Shown here piece after piece: positions 43,097 through 51,864 of a DNA stretch of 64,000 nt (position 1 is the stretch's first letter; every line of letters begins with the position of its first letter). The translations under genes and the position numbers were made by a program. The stretch lies in assembly GCA_020544305.1 (NCBI GenBank), contig CP058667.1, forward strand, positions 62,001 to 126,000. The letters run 5' to 3'. Source of the DNA: Staphylococcus taiwanensis. GTDB lineage: Bacteria > Bacillota > Bacilli > Staphylococcales > Staphylococcaceae. The notes under the pieces are model-generated. The model saw only the letters and a program-made list of their open reading frames with translations, did no database searches and was not told where the DNA came from.

Positions 43097-44458
43097 ATGA
43101 TGAAACAAAAACTTACAGTCAAAGAGAATATATTTATTGGCTCGATGTTGTTCGGTTTGTTCTTTGGAGCTGGGAACTTAATCTTTCCAATCCATCTAGG
43201 ACAAACGGCGGGTTCGAATGTATGGCTTGCTAATTTAGGTTTCTTAATTACTGCTATTGGTTTGCCGTTCTTAGGGATTGTAGCGATTGGTATTTCTAAA
43301 ACAAATGGCATATTTGAAATCTCTTCTAGAGTGAGTAAAATCTACGGTTACATATTTACGATTGCCTTATATTTAGTTATTGGACCATTTTTTGCCTTAC
43401 CGAGACTTGCGACAACATCTTATGAAATTGCATTTTCACCATTTATTTCACCAAGTACTGGCAAGGTTATATTACCAATATTTAGTATTTTATTCTTTGT
43501 CATGGCATGGTTCTTTGCTAGAAAGCCATCAAAAATATTAGATTATATAGGTAAATTTTTAAATCCTGTGTTCTTAATTTTACTAGGTATTGTGGTGCTA
43601 TTAGCATTCATTCGACCAATGGGCGGTATTAGTCATGCACCAGTAAGTGCCGATTATAGTCATAGTGTCTTACTTAAAGGATTTATTGATGGTTATAATA
43701 CGCTTGATGCCTTAGCATCATTAGCATTCGGTATTATTATTGTTACGACAATTAAGAAATTAGGTATTACGAATCCAAATGGTATTGCGAAAGAAACATT
43801 TAAATCGGGTCTAATTAGTATTATTGGCATGGGACTAATTTATACGTTGCTTGCTGTAATGGGTACGATGAGTTTAGGTCATTTTAAAGTTAGTGAAAAT
43901 GGTGGTATCGCACTTGCACAAATCGCACAATATTACCTGGGTGATTATGGGATTATTGTCTTGTCACTTATTATTATTGTGGCATGTTTGAAAACGGCAA
44001 TTGGTCTGATTACTGCATTTTCAGAAACATTTACAGAACTCTTCCCGAAAATGAATTATATGTGGTTAGCGACTGGTGTGGCAGTGCTAGCATGTATCTT
44101 TGCTAACGTTGGATTAACAAAAATCATCATGTATTCAACACCTGTATTAATGTTTATCTATCCATTAGCGATTACATTAATCCTGTTAACACTTGCGAGT
44201 CCATTATTTAATCATTCTACAATTGTTTATCAATTTACGACATTCTTTACAATGTTTGCAGCATTCTTTGACGGTGTAAACGCAAGTCCTGAATTCTTTG
44301 CGAAGACACCATTTGCACAAGGAATGATTACTTTCGCACAAAAATACATTCCATTCTTCACAATTGGTATGGGCTGGATTGTACCTGCAATCATTGGATT
44401 CATCATTGGTTTCATCGTTTATAAAGTACGTGCAGGCAAACGTACTTCAGCACAATAA
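43097..44458 (+). CDS. brnQ: Branched-chain amino acid:cation symporter BrnQ
   Basis: A 453-residue transporter with 12 hydrophobic segments and the LIVCS signatures [27 protein letters not shown] (N-terminus) and [19 protein letters not shown] near residue 205. It imports Leu, Ile and Val with sodium. The start is the ATG at 43097, 8 nt after AGGAGAC; an earlier in-frame ATG lies before the ribosome site. Staphylococci carry several BrnQ paralogues and this one cannot be numbered from sequence. It sits between two Zur-regulated units but has no Zur box itself. Confidence 0.95.
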   Translation: MMKQKLTVKENIFIGSMLFGLFFGAGNLIFPIHLGQTAGSNVWLANLGFLITAIGLPFLGIVAIGISKTNGIFEISSRVSKIYGYIFTIALYLVIGPFFALPRLATTSYEIAFSPFISPSTGKVILPIFSILFFVMAWFFARKPSKILDYIGKFLNPVFLILLGIVVLLAFIRPMGGISHAPVSADYSHSVLLKGFIDGYNTLDALASLAFGIIIVTTIKKLGITNPNGIAKETFKSGLISIIGMGLIYTLLAVMGTMSLGHFKVSENGGIALAQIAQYYLGDYGIIVLSLIIIVACLKTAIGLITAFSETFTELFPKMNYMWLATGVAVLACIFANVGLTKIIMYSTPVLMFIYPLAITLILLTLASPLFNHSTIVYQFTTFFTMFAAFFDGVNASPEFFAKTPFAQGMITFAQKYIPFFTIGMGWIVPAIIGFIIGFIVYKVRAGKRTSAQ

Positions 44459-44470
44459 ATTGAAAATCGA

Positions 44471-44519
44471 TAAGTCATGCTTAACTCATGTTATATGAGC
44501 TAAGTATGGCTTATTTTTT
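44471..44519 (+). terminator. Terminator after brnQ
   Basis: AAGTCATGCTTAACTCAT and ATGAGCTAAGTATGGCTT form a stem with a few mismatches, followed by a T-run. Confidence 0.85.
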
Positions 44520-44573
44520 ATACTGTTAAAAATCTTTGTTGTGCAAACAGAAATATTGTAGTACTATATAAAT

Positions 44574-44586
44574 CGTAATTATTACG
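44574..44586 (+). promoter_or_regulatory. Zur box of the methyltransferase-importer operon
   Basis: CGTAATTATTACG within AAATCGTAATTATTACGATTT, a 21-bp perfect palindrome apart from its centre, 25 bp before the methyltransferase start. TATATA at about 44565 may be the -10. The best Zur match in the window. Confidence 0.92.
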
Positions 44587-44611
44587 ATTTGATAATAGCG
44601 AGGAGAATTTG

Positions 44612-45304
44612 ATGACTAAGAGTTATGATATTTGGTGGCAAAAGGGCGAAGAAACAGACGATGATATGGCCCGTGATCACCAAGAGGCTTGGGAGAGAAC
44701 AATACAACTACTTGATCCATCAGATATTGAGGGCAAGACGATTTTGGACGTGGGATGCAATCAAGGTGGCTTTTTACGAAAGTTATACGATAAAGTTCAA
44801 TTTAAAGCAGGCGTAGGGATTGATTTAGCACGTTTATCATTGGAAAAGGCAGAAGCACTTAAAGGGCAACGTCCACTTACGTATGTTTTAACGGATAAGC
44901 CTCAAGACACGGAATATACATACGATACGGCTGTGAGTACATCGGTATTGTACTTAATCGAAGACATACCGCAACATGCCAAAGACTTAAAAGCCGTATT
45001 GAAACCTGGTGGTGTTTACTATGCCTCTTTTGCTGACTTAACACAAAATCCGAGTCGTCAATTTATGGATGACACGATTAATCAGTATGGTGCGACACCA
45101 TCGCAGAATCATTCGTTGAAACATATTGTGGATAGCTTTGTAGATGCAGGATTTGAAGTGGCAGTCATGAAAGAACCAGTTCCTGACGTGATTGATTTAA
45201 CAAATTATAGTGATTTTTATTTAACGCCTAATGATTATTTACGCACACTTTATGAAGAATCATTTTTAATAAAAGCAAGGTTGAAAGAAGGTACGGGTAA
45301 ATGA
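44612..45304 (+). CDS. Class I SAM-dependent methyltransferase, first gene of a Zur-boxed importer operon
   Basis: A 230-residue methyltransferase: motif I TILDVGCNQGGFLRKLY near residue 47, acidic motif II in GVGIDLARLS near 72, and post-motif strands TYDTAVSTSVLYLIED and LKPGGVYYASF. It lacks DNA- or RNA-binding extensions, so a small-molecule substrate is likely. GAGGAG lies 7 nt upstream of the ATG. Its last codons overlap the following binding-protein gene by 4 bp, so it belongs to the same operon as five importer genes. Under zinc control, it could methylate a metallophore or metal-chelating ligand, which is inference. A tRNA or cell-wall substrate is also possible. Confidence 0.85.
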   Translation: MTKSYDIWWQKGEETDDDMARDHQEAWERTIQLLDPSDIEGKTILDVGCNQGGFLRKLYDKVQFKAGVGIDLARLSLEKAEALKGQRPLTYVLTDKPQDTEYTYDTAVSTSVLYLIEDIPQHAKDLKAVLKPGGVYYASFADLTQNPSRQFMDDTINQYGATPSQNHSLKHIVDSFVDAGFEVAVMKEPVPDVIDLTNYSDFYLTPNDYLRTLYEESFLIKARLKEGTGK

Positions 45305-46854
45305 GAAAGAGACTAATCATGACGATTGCTGCAAGTACGACGATTCTACTAGCGGGGTGTGGTAACAATCATAAAGATGATAAGAACATCACTGTATCGT
45401 TACCGACTGAAGCCAAAGCCGATAAGCTAGATGCACAAGGCTATGACGCAGCTATGCCAGTATACAGTGCGGTATATGATGCACTAGTAAAATATGATAA
45501 AGATAAAGGGATTAAAGCAGGTTTGGCTGATAAATGGCACGTTGATAAATCTGGCAAAGTATATGAATTTCATTTAAAAGATAATGTTAAATTCTCAGAT
45601 GGCTCAAAGTTAGATGCTAAAGCAGTTAAATTCTCAATTGAGCGTGCCAAAGCGATGAATAAAGATACGACAGTAGAAACATTAAAAAAATTAGATAAAG
45701 TGGTAGTGAAAAATGACCATGTGGTGCAAATTAAATTGAAAGCACCATCTAATCAAGTATTGAATGAATTAACACAAGTCAGACCATTACGTATTATGAG
45801 TCCGCATTCTGTAGAAGGCGACAAAGTAACGGGTAAATTCAAGAAAGCAATTGGGACAGGTGCATTTGTCGTTGATCAAACAGGCAAAGAAAAGACAACA
45901 TTAAAACCAAATAAATATTTCGACAATAATCATCCAGTTAAATACAATCTCGCTTTCCAAACGATTGAAGATGGCGATTCTAGAAACTCAGCTGTTCAAA
46001 GTGGATCGGTCGATATTTCAGGTGGTTCACTAGGAATGTTATCAGATCAACAAGTCAAACAAGATAAGAAGAACAGCAAATTAACGGTTGAGGATAGACC
46101 AAGTACAGTTAGTCATTTCATGGCATTTAATCCGAATAATAAAACATTAAGTAGTAAAGCGATTCGTGAAGCGATAAGTAAGAGTATCAATTCAAAAGAA
46201 ATTGCTGGGAAATCAGTTAATGGTTTATTCCAAAGTAATGTACAGTACGTTAATCAAGAGAATCAACAAGCACATGTTTTTGATGCTTCAGCTGCGGAAA
46301 AGCTACTAAAATCTGAAGGATATACGAAGAACCATGACGGCCTTTTTGAAAAAGATGGCAAACCACTATCATTCAATTTAGTGATTCAGACGGCAGAGTT
46401 TCCGAATTGGAAAGATAAAGCAGAACAAGTGCAACGTGATATGAAACAAGCAGGTATTAAATTAAACATTAAAACATTAGATGCACAATCTTATTACGAT
46501 ACATTGTGGACGAAAAAAGACTATGACCTCATTTTCTATCGAACGTATTCAGATGCATTAATGCCATATAACTTTATGAGTTCAGTATTTAAAAATAATG
46601 ATGGTAAGCCGGGTGTCTTAGCAAATGACGAGACACTGACTAAACAATTAGATGCGTACCCATCAAAAGTATCTAAAGCGGACCAACAACACGCTTTCAA
46701 TGAAATATTTAAGCATTTCAATAAGCAATATTATGGTGTGCCTATTGCGTATCCAAATGAAACGTTTGTAGTGAGTGATAAAGTCAAAGCGTTTAAATTC
46801 TCAGGATTAACAGATGCGCCAATCGATTATAAAGACTTGAAAGTTAACGAGTAA
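45301..46854 (+). CDS. Nickel/peptide-type ABC transporter substrate-binding lipoprotein (NikA/CntA-like)
   Basis: A 517-residue SBP_bac_5 (Opp/Nik) family lipoprotein with lipobox LAGC at about residues 17-20. Family blocks include the YDALVKYDK, LADKWHVDKSGKVYEFHLKDNVKFSDG and GTGAFVVDQT segments near residues 53, 75 and 170, and AIREAISKSINSKEIAGK near 286. This family binds peptides, heme, or nickel/cobalt/zinc in complex with His or metallophores. The Zur box suggests a zinc-carrying ligand. It overlaps the methyltransferase gene by 4 bp and the permease gene by 1 bp. Confidence 0.92.
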   Translation: MRKRLIMTIAASTTILLAGCGNNHKDDKNITVSLPTEAKADKLDAQGYDAAMPVYSAVYDALVKYDKDKGIKAGLADKWHVDKSGKVYEFHLKDNVKFSDGSKLDAKAVKFSIERAKAMNKDTTVETLKKLDKVVVKNDHVVQIKLKAPSNQVLNELTQVRPLRIMSPHSVEGDKVTGKFKKAIGTGAFVVDQTGKEKTTLKPNKYFDNNHPVKYNLAFQTIEDGDSRNSAVQSGSVDISGGSLGMLSDQQVKQDKKNSKLTVEDRPSTVSHFMAFNPNNKTLSSKAIREAISKSINSKEIAGKSVNGLFQSNVQYVNQENQQAHVFDASAAEKLLKSEGYTKNHDGLFEKDGKPLSFNLVIQTAEFPNWKDKAEQVQRDMKQAGIKLNIKTLDAQSYYDTLWTKKDYDLIFYRTYSDALMPYNFMSSVFKNNDGKPGVLANDETLTKQLDAYPSKVSKADQQHAFNEIFKHFNKQYYGVPIAYPNETFVVSDKVKAFKFSGLTDAPIDYKDLKVNE

Positions 46855-47813
46855 TGATGCTGAAACGAACGCTTAAATTAGTACTTTATTTAATCGTGAG
46901 TTCGTTTATCATCTTCGTCTTAGTTGAGAAGACATCTGGTAATCCAGCCATACTCTATCTACAACGCCATGGCTATACTACGATTACGCAAGAAAATATC
47001 GACTTAGCACAACATAAGCTTGGTTTAGGTCGGAATCTGTTTCTTAGATATATTGATTGGGTAGGTCATGCGTTGACTGGAAATCTAGGTTATAGCTTTA
47101 GTACAAACGAACCTGTAACTGCAATGATAGTAGATGCAATCATTCCAACGCTGATATTAATTAGTGTTTCTGCATGTATCATGTTGCCAGTCGGATATAT
47201 CATTGGGTATTACGTTGGTACACAACCTCATTCACGATATGCACATACTATTAAAGGCTTTGCGCAAGTGATGACGTCTATGCCTGAATATTGGTTAGCT
47301 ATATTATTCATTTATTATTTAGGCGTTCGTTGGCAATGCTTGCCATTTGTGGGTAGTGATTCATGGCAACATTTTATCTTACCAATTCTAACAATTGTCC
47401 TAATTGAAGGTTGTCATATCCTATTAATGACCGCACATCTTATCGAAAAGACGCTAGATAACGATGCGTATCAACTTGCATTGTTGCGCCGTTTTACGTT
47501 GAAGGCACGCATAATTGTGCAAATTAAAGAGATATTTGCACCACTTATGACTATTTCAGTGAATAGCGTTATTCATTTAGTTGGAAAAGCAGTGATACTA
47601 GAAGTTATTTTCAGTATGTCAGGCTTAGGTAAACTATTGATAAATGCCATTAATCAACGAGATTATCCATTGATTCAAGGCATTGTCGTTTTCATTATTG
47701 TAAGTATCATGCTAATAAATTACTTGGGAGATTTGATTATTTTAAATAATGAGCCTAGATTACGTCGTCACGCACATCAATCACTTGAAGAAGAGAAAAG
47801 AGGTTTGACATGA
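46854..47813 (+). CDS. ABC transporter permease (NikB/CntB-like)
   Basis: A 319-residue BPD_transp_1 permease with six membrane segments. The large periplasm-facing loop after segment 1 (PAILYLQRHGYTTITQENID...LGLGRNLFLRYIDWVGHALTGNLGYSF) is the conserved N-terminal region of Opp/Nik/Dpp permease B. The cytoplasmic EAA loop is visible around DNDAYQLALLRRFTLKARII. Its ATG shares an A with the upstream TAA stop codon and ATGATG follows. It works with the NikC-like partner encoded next, overlapping it by 4 bp. Confidence 0.92.
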   Translation: MMLKRTLKLVLYLIVSSFIIFVLVEKTSGNPAILYLQRHGYTTITQENIDLAQHKLGLGRNLFLRYIDWVGHALTGNLGYSFSTNEPVTAMIVDAIIPTLILISVSACIMLPVGYIIGYYVGTQPHSRYAHTIKGFAQVMTSMPEYWLAILFIYYLGVRWQCLPFVGSDSWQHFILPILTIVLIEGCHILLMTAHLIEKTLDNDAYQLALLRRFTLKARIIVQIKEIFAPLMTISVNSVIHLVGKAVILEVIFSMSGLGKLLINAINQRDYPLIQGIVVFIIVSIMLINYLGDLIILNNEPRLRRHAHQSLEEEKRGLT

Positions 47814-48580
47814 AGATGCAAAGTAAACAATATGTCACATTAAGTCTGACCATTATTTTCTTGATAGTGTTAGTGTTATACAGTGTTATGCATAGTACGG
47901 AGCAATCTGTGCCATTGCAGTCTCCTAATTGGCAACATTTATTAGGAACGGATCAATTAGGACGAGATTTCCTTGCGCGATTATGTATTGGGAGTTTGGT
48001 AACCCTTAGTTTGACTGCGATTGTCATTATACTCAGTGTTGGGCTTGGTTTGTCACTTGGTTTAATTGCAGGAATTGAAAGAAAGTGGATAGACCAAATA
48101 ATGATGTTTATCGCAGATATGTTATTAGCGATACCTTCATTTATCATCGCACTCGTTGTACTGAGTTTGGTTAGTAATTCAATGATTGGATTAATTCTTG
48201 CACTGACGTTAGGTTGGATGGGACGTTACTTACGTTACTTTAGAAATTTAACACGTGATATTCAGAAACGTCCTTTTATACAATATGCCATATTGAGTGG
48301 TAATTCGACGCTTAAAACAACAGTCATACATGTTATTCCACACTTGTGTAGTAATATCTTCGCTTTAGTAACAGCGGATTTTGGAAAGATTATGCTTAGT
48401 ATTTCTGGGCTTGCTTTTCTTGGTTTAGGTATTAAACCGCCTACACCAGAATTAGGAACAATTTTATTTGATGGTAAAAGTTATTTTAATGGCGCGCCAT
48501 GGTTGTTCTTCTTCCCTGGATTACTGTTAGGAGGTTGTGCCTTATTATGCCAAATACTCAACAAAAAGATCGCATCATAA
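47810..48580 (+). CDS. ABC transporter permease (NikC/CntC-like)
   Basis: A 256-residue BPD_transp_1 permease. It has the NikC-type loop WQHLLGTDQLGRDFLARLCIGSLVTLSL near residue 45 and a cytoplasmic EAA-like motif around GWMGRYLRYFRNLTRDIQKRPFIQYAILSGNST. Five or six membrane segments are predicted. GAGGTTTG precedes the ATG. It overlaps the first ATPase gene by 34 bp when that gene starts at 48547. Confidence 0.92.
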   Translation: MKMQSKQYVTLSLTIIFLIVLVLYSVMHSTEQSVPLQSPNWQHLLGTDQLGRDFLARLCIGSLVTLSLTAIVIILSVGLGLSLGLIAGIERKWIDQIMMFIADMLLAIPSFIIALVVLSLVSNSMIGLILALTLGWMGRYLRYFRNLTRDIQKRPFIQYAILSGNSTLKTTVIHVIPHLCSNIFALVTADFGKIMLSISGLAFLGLGIKPPTPELGTILFDGKSYFNGAPWLFFFPGLLLGGCALLCQILNKKIAS

Positions 48581-49314
48581 AGCCTGTAATACAGGTCGAC
48601 CAATTAAGCGTATTTGATAAAAATCGTACATTGATAGATTCAATATCTTTAAAAGTGCACAAAGGCGATTTTCATTGCATTATTGGTGAAAGTGGGAGCG
48701 GTAAATCGTTATTAACTAGAACGATACTTGGCATGAAACGTAATCATTTACGTTACCAAGGAACGGTAGACATTGATTTGGATAAGACAGATGCCGTCTT
48801 TCAAGATGTCTACAGCAACATGTTTCAGAATATAATCATTGCTAAACATTTTCAGTATGTGTATGAAGCGATAGACGCTTCATTATCTTCGGAACAACGT
48901 ACTGACGAGGTCATAGCACAGATGGATGCACTTGGTTTGAGTCATGGAAAGCAGTTACTCCAACATTATCCTTTTGAATTAAGTGGTGGCATGGCACAGC
49001 GTATTGCTTTCATAATGTCATTAATAAGACGTCCGGACTACTTATTTTTAGATGAACCGACAAGCGCCCTCGATGCAGGTAATGTTGAGCGATTTATGCA
49101 TCACTTAGTTCAGGCAAAACAGCGTTATAATATGACGTTTATTTTTATCACACATGATCTTAATTTAGTTAAAAACTATGCGACGCATATTAGCATTATG
49201 AAAGATGGTCGTATTATTGAAAGTGGCGATGCACAGTCTATCTTAGATAATCCAACCCAACCCTACACACAACAGTTAATTTCTATTGCACATAGGAGAC
49301 GAAATGATGCTTGA
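48547..49314 (+). CDS. ABC transporter ATPase (NikD/CntD-like)
   Basis: A 255-residue ATPase with Walker A GESGSGKSLLTRTI near residue 42, signature LSGGMAQRIAFIMSLI near 148, Walker B YLFLDEPTSALD near 167 and switch His FITHDLN. The C-terminal QSILDNPTQPYTQQLISI is a typical Opp/Nik ATPase tail, without the Cys-rich oligopeptide extension. I start it at 48547, with AGGAGG 13 nt upstream; a frame start 16 codons earlier encodes unrelated residues. Confidence 0.9.
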   Translation: MPNTQQKDRIIKPVIQVDQLSVFDKNRTLIDSISLKVHKGDFHCIIGESGSGKSLLTRTILGMKRNHLRYQGTVDIDLDKTDAVFQDVYSNMFQNIIIAKHFQYVYEAIDASLSSEQRTDEVIAQMDALGLSHGKQLLQHYPFELSGGMAQRIAFIMSLIRRPDYLFLDEPTSALDAGNVERFMHHLVQAKQRYNMTFIFITHDLNLVKNYATHISIMKDGRIIESGDAQSILDNPTQPYTQQLISIAHRRRNDA

Positions 49315-49945
49315 AGTGAACAATATGACGAAACATATCGATGGGAAACGTATTTTCAAAGATATTAACATTCAAATGAATCATCATCACTTATTGATTA
49401 GTGGAGAAAGTGGAAGTGGTAAATCGACGTTAGCTAAAATTCTAGCCGGATTAGATACGGATTATAGTGGACAATTATATTTAAACCATAAGCTACGTGA
49501 AGAATATACTACGAAAGAATGGATGAAAGTGATCCAGTATGTGCCACAATATCAGAAAGACACATTAAATGGACGTAAAACGGTGCGCTATATCTTAACA
49601 GAGCCATTGAAGAATTATCATGTTAACAAAGAAACGTATGATAAGAGAATTGAAGCGGTACTTGAACAATGTGCATTAGCACCCAATGTTTTAAATCAAC
49701 GAATAGACACGTTGAGTGGTGGCCAGTTTCAACGTGTATGGATTGCAAAGGCGTTAATTATAGAACCACAAATCCTTATATTAGATGAAGCGACAACAAA
49801 CTTAGATGTGATTAATGAGGAAGCAATACTTCAAATGCTTAAATTGTTAGAACATACGCAACTCATTATAATTTCACATGATTCGTACGTGCTTAATTCG
49901 TTTGAAGGGATGACAATCAAATTAGATTATTGTGTTGGGAATTAA
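49304..49945 (+). CDS. ABC transporter ATPase (NikE/CntF-like)
   Basis: A 213-residue ATPase with Walker A SGESGSGKSTLAKIL near residue 32, signature LSGGQFQRVWIAKALI near 140, Walker B ILILDEATTNLD and His in IIISHDSY. It is shorter than usual NikE/OppF, lacking the family's C-terminal tail. It begins inside the preceding gene at 49304, with AGGAGA upstream, and ends the operon. The two ATPase subunits would power uptake through the permease pair. Confidence 0.9.
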   Translation: MMLEVNNMTKHIDGKRIFKDINIQMNHHHLLISGESGSGKSTLAKILAGLDTDYSGQLYLNHKLREEYTTKEWMKVIQYVPQYQKDTLNGRKTVRYILTEPLKNYHVNKETYDKRIEAVLEQCALAPNVLNQRIDTLSGGQFQRVWIAKALIIEPQILILDEATTNLDVINEEAILQMLKLLEHTQLIIISHDSYVLNSFEGMTIKLDYCVGN

Positions 49946-50070
49946 AAATATTTTGTGAATTGGTTAAGTTTCAGGTTTGGAAAACATTGAATTAGGGCAT
50001 ATCTTACTAATTAAACCTTTCATTAAAGTGAATCGGCATAAGGTTATAGAATTTAGAGGGGGATTTTCCA

Positions 50071-50295
50071 ATGAATATTTACAGATTGCATTACCAACAC
50101 TATAAAGATATCGTAGATGACAATGTTTTAACTGTTTTTGTATTAGCTAATAATGAAGATGAAGTCAGAGAATTTGCTAGAAAAGTTAGCTATGCTGTTG
50201 AAGATATTAAACAAATATCTGAAGAAGAGTATAAAAAAGAAAAAGCTGAAAACGAAACATTTGGATTAGAACACGCAGATAAATATTTAGATTAA
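50071..50295 (+). CDS. Small acidic cytoplasmic protein, unknown function
   Basis: A 74-residue protein (MNIYRLHYQHYKDIVDDNVL onward), acidic in its second half and with a potential beta-alpha structure. GAGGGGG lies upstream of the ATG and a terminator follows, so it is a real single gene. No domain is recognised. Its regular spacing and codon use are normal for the window. Confidence 0.75.
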   Translation: MNIYRLHYQHYKDIVDDNVLTVFVLANNEDEVREFARKVSYAVEDIKQISEEEYKKEKAENETFGLEHADKYLD

Positions 50296-50320
50296 TAGTT
50301 AACGACTGTTAAACTTTAGA

Positions 50321-50360
50321 AGAGATTGAGGCAATGAAACGTTGCTTTAATCTCTTTTTA
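50321..50360 (+). terminator. Terminator after the small acidic gene
   Basis: AGAGATTGAGGCAA and TTGCTTTAATCTCT stem with one mismatch, followed by T5. Confidence 0.85.
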
Positions 50361-50390
50361 TTTTTAGAAAAGAAGTAAAGTGCATAATTG

Positions 50391-50442
50391 GTTGACAAGT
50401 CAACTAACACGTTGTATATTTAAATAGTTGATAAGTCAACTA
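50391..50442 (+). promoter_or_regulatory. MarR promoter with two operators
   Basis: A -35 TTGACA (50392-50397) and -10 TATATT (50415-50420) are 17 bp apart. Two related inverted repeats flank the -10: GTTGACAAGTCAAC (50391-50404) and TAGTTGATAAGTCAACTA (50425-50442), both TTGA-n4-TCAA. Autorepression by the MarR protein is inferred. Confidence 0.85.
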
Positions 50443-50456
50443 TATGGAGTGAGGCT

Positions 50457-50915
50457 ATGTTAAACGATAAAGAATTTGAGTATCGCGATATTAAATTTAT
50501 TGGAAAATTATCATCAAAAATATATAGACGCGGCAATATTTATATTACAGAGCAGTTAAAGCCATATGGAATTAATTATATCCAGGTGATGTGTTTAGTT
50601 GCACTGTATATTGAGAATGGTATAAGACAAGAAACAATTGTTGAAGACATCGGTGTAGATAAAGCAAGTATAAATCGAGCAATTAAATATTTAGAAGAAA
50701 ATGATTATATTACAAGAGAACGCAATCAAGAAGATAAAAGAGCATATAATCTCTTTCTTACGCCTAAAGCAATGGCATTTAAAGAAGTGAGTTGGGACAT
50801 TTTAAGTAAATGGGAATTAATGATTTCCGAGGGTATTGATGATAACGAGAAAGCAATTGCTTTCGAAGTTTTAAAGAAAATGTCGCTCAATGCAGATAAA
50901 TATTATAAAAATTAA
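50457..50915 (+). CDS. MarR-family transcriptional regulator
   Basis: A 152-residue winged-helix regulator: IQVMCLVALYIENGIRQETI, VDKASINRAIKYLEENDYITRERNQEDKRAYNLFLTPKA is the standard MarR recognition helix and wing (DxR in EDKRA). GGAGTGAGG precedes the ATG. Two dyads in the promoter are probably its operators. It is followed after 25 bp by a patatin gene that it most likely controls. The ligand is unknown. Confidence 0.93.
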   Translation: MLNDKEFEYRDIKFIGKLSSKIYRRGNIYITEQLKPYGINYIQVMCLVALYIENGIRQETIVEDIGVDKASINRAIKYLEENDYITRERNQEDKRAYNLFLTPKAMAFKEVSWDILSKWELMISEGIDDNEKAIAFEVLKKMSLNADKYYKN

Positions 50916-50940
50916 ATGAATGAATAAAGGAGTATATATT

Positions 50941-51798
50941 ATGACTAATAAAGACAATTTAGAACATGCAATCGTATTAGGTGGCGGCGGGTCACTAGCT
51001 ATTGGTTGGGAATTAGGATATCTTTCAGCCCTTACTGAAGCAGGTATTGATGTGAGACACGCAGATTTAGTAATTGGTACATCTGGAGGTGCTCAAGCTG
51101 GTACGAGTTTGACATCTCAACAAAGTTGGGAAGAGATTTATGAACAACAAATTGCGCCAAAAGAGAATGAAGAACCACCTGTAGATGATATGACTGATAT
51201 CTTTGCAAGATATGCCCAAATACAAAATAGTTCAAATACGCCAAAAGAATGGATTGAAAATTATAGTGTTTATGCATTAGAAGATCATAAATTTAATGAA
51301 AGTGTGCATATTAATCGATTACAAAATAGAATTAAAGTATCCAATTGGCCTGAAAATCTTATGATTACAGCAGTAAATGCGAATAAAGCAGAAAGAGTAG
51401 CTTTAAATGCGGATAGTCAAGTAGACTTGCATAGAGCAATGGCTTCAAGTGGGTCATTACCTGGCGTGTGGCCGGCAACAACAATTAATGGTGAAAAACA
51501 TTTTGATGGTGGTTGTCATTCTATGGAGAATGCCGATTTAGCTAAAGGTGCTAAAAAAGTACTTATCTTTGCGACAAACCTTCCTGTATCAACACCATAC
51601 AAACTTGAAGATGCGATTAAAGAACTAGAGGAAAGTGGTTCAGAAGTTAAATTAATTACACCAAGTAACGAAGTATTCAATAAATTACAAGAACTTGGAG
51701 GCAATACAGTTAATCCAGCTATAAGACCCGATATTTTCAAACTAGCACAAGAGCAAGGTCATCAAGATGCTGATGTGATTAAAGCATTCTGGAATTAA
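50941..51798 (+). CDS. Patatin-like phospholipase
   Basis: A 285-residue lipid acyl hydrolase: oxyanion-hole GGGGSLAIGWELGYL near residue 14, nucleophile Ser in VIGTSGGAQAG (GxSxG) near residue 45, and the dyad Asp in HFDGGCHS near residue 188. No signal peptide, so it is cytoplasmic and would act on membrane or foreign lipids. AAAGGAG lies upstream of the ATG at 50941; an earlier in-frame ATG has no site. Co-transcription with marR is likely, so its expression may respond to the MarR ligand, possibly a fatty acid. Confidence 0.92.
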   Translation: MTNKDNLEHAIVLGGGGSLAIGWELGYLSALTEAGIDVRHADLVIGTSGGAQAGTSLTSQQSWEEIYEQQIAPKENEEPPVDDMTDIFARYAQIQNSSNTPKEWIENYSVYALEDHKFNESVHINRLQNRIKVSNWPENLMITAVNANKAERVALNADSQVDLHRAMASSGSLPGVWPATTINGEKHFDGGCHSMENADLAKGAKKVLIFATNLPVSTPYKLEDAIKELEESGSEVKLITPSNEVFNKLQELGGNTVNPAIRPDIFKLAQEQGHQDADVIKAFWN

Positions 51799-51807
51799 TC
51801 ATAGAAT

Positions 51808-51862
51808 AGGCGGGACTAGGACGACGAATTACAAATGAATTCTGTCCTGTTCCCGTCTGTTT
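51808..51862. terminator. Bidirectional terminator between the patatin and MFS genes
   Basis: GGCGGGACTAGGACGACGAATT pairs imperfectly with GAATTCTGTCCTGTTCCCGTC and is followed by T7. The GACGACGAATT motif is shared with the large intergenic repeats. Confidence 0.8.
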
Positions 51863-51864
51863 TT

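Noticed and set aside
44612..49945. Naming the importer genes cntABCDF
   Set aside because: No cntKLM or cntE genes are present and the binding protein differs in many places from the CntA sequence I remember, so the CntA-like description is used without symbols.
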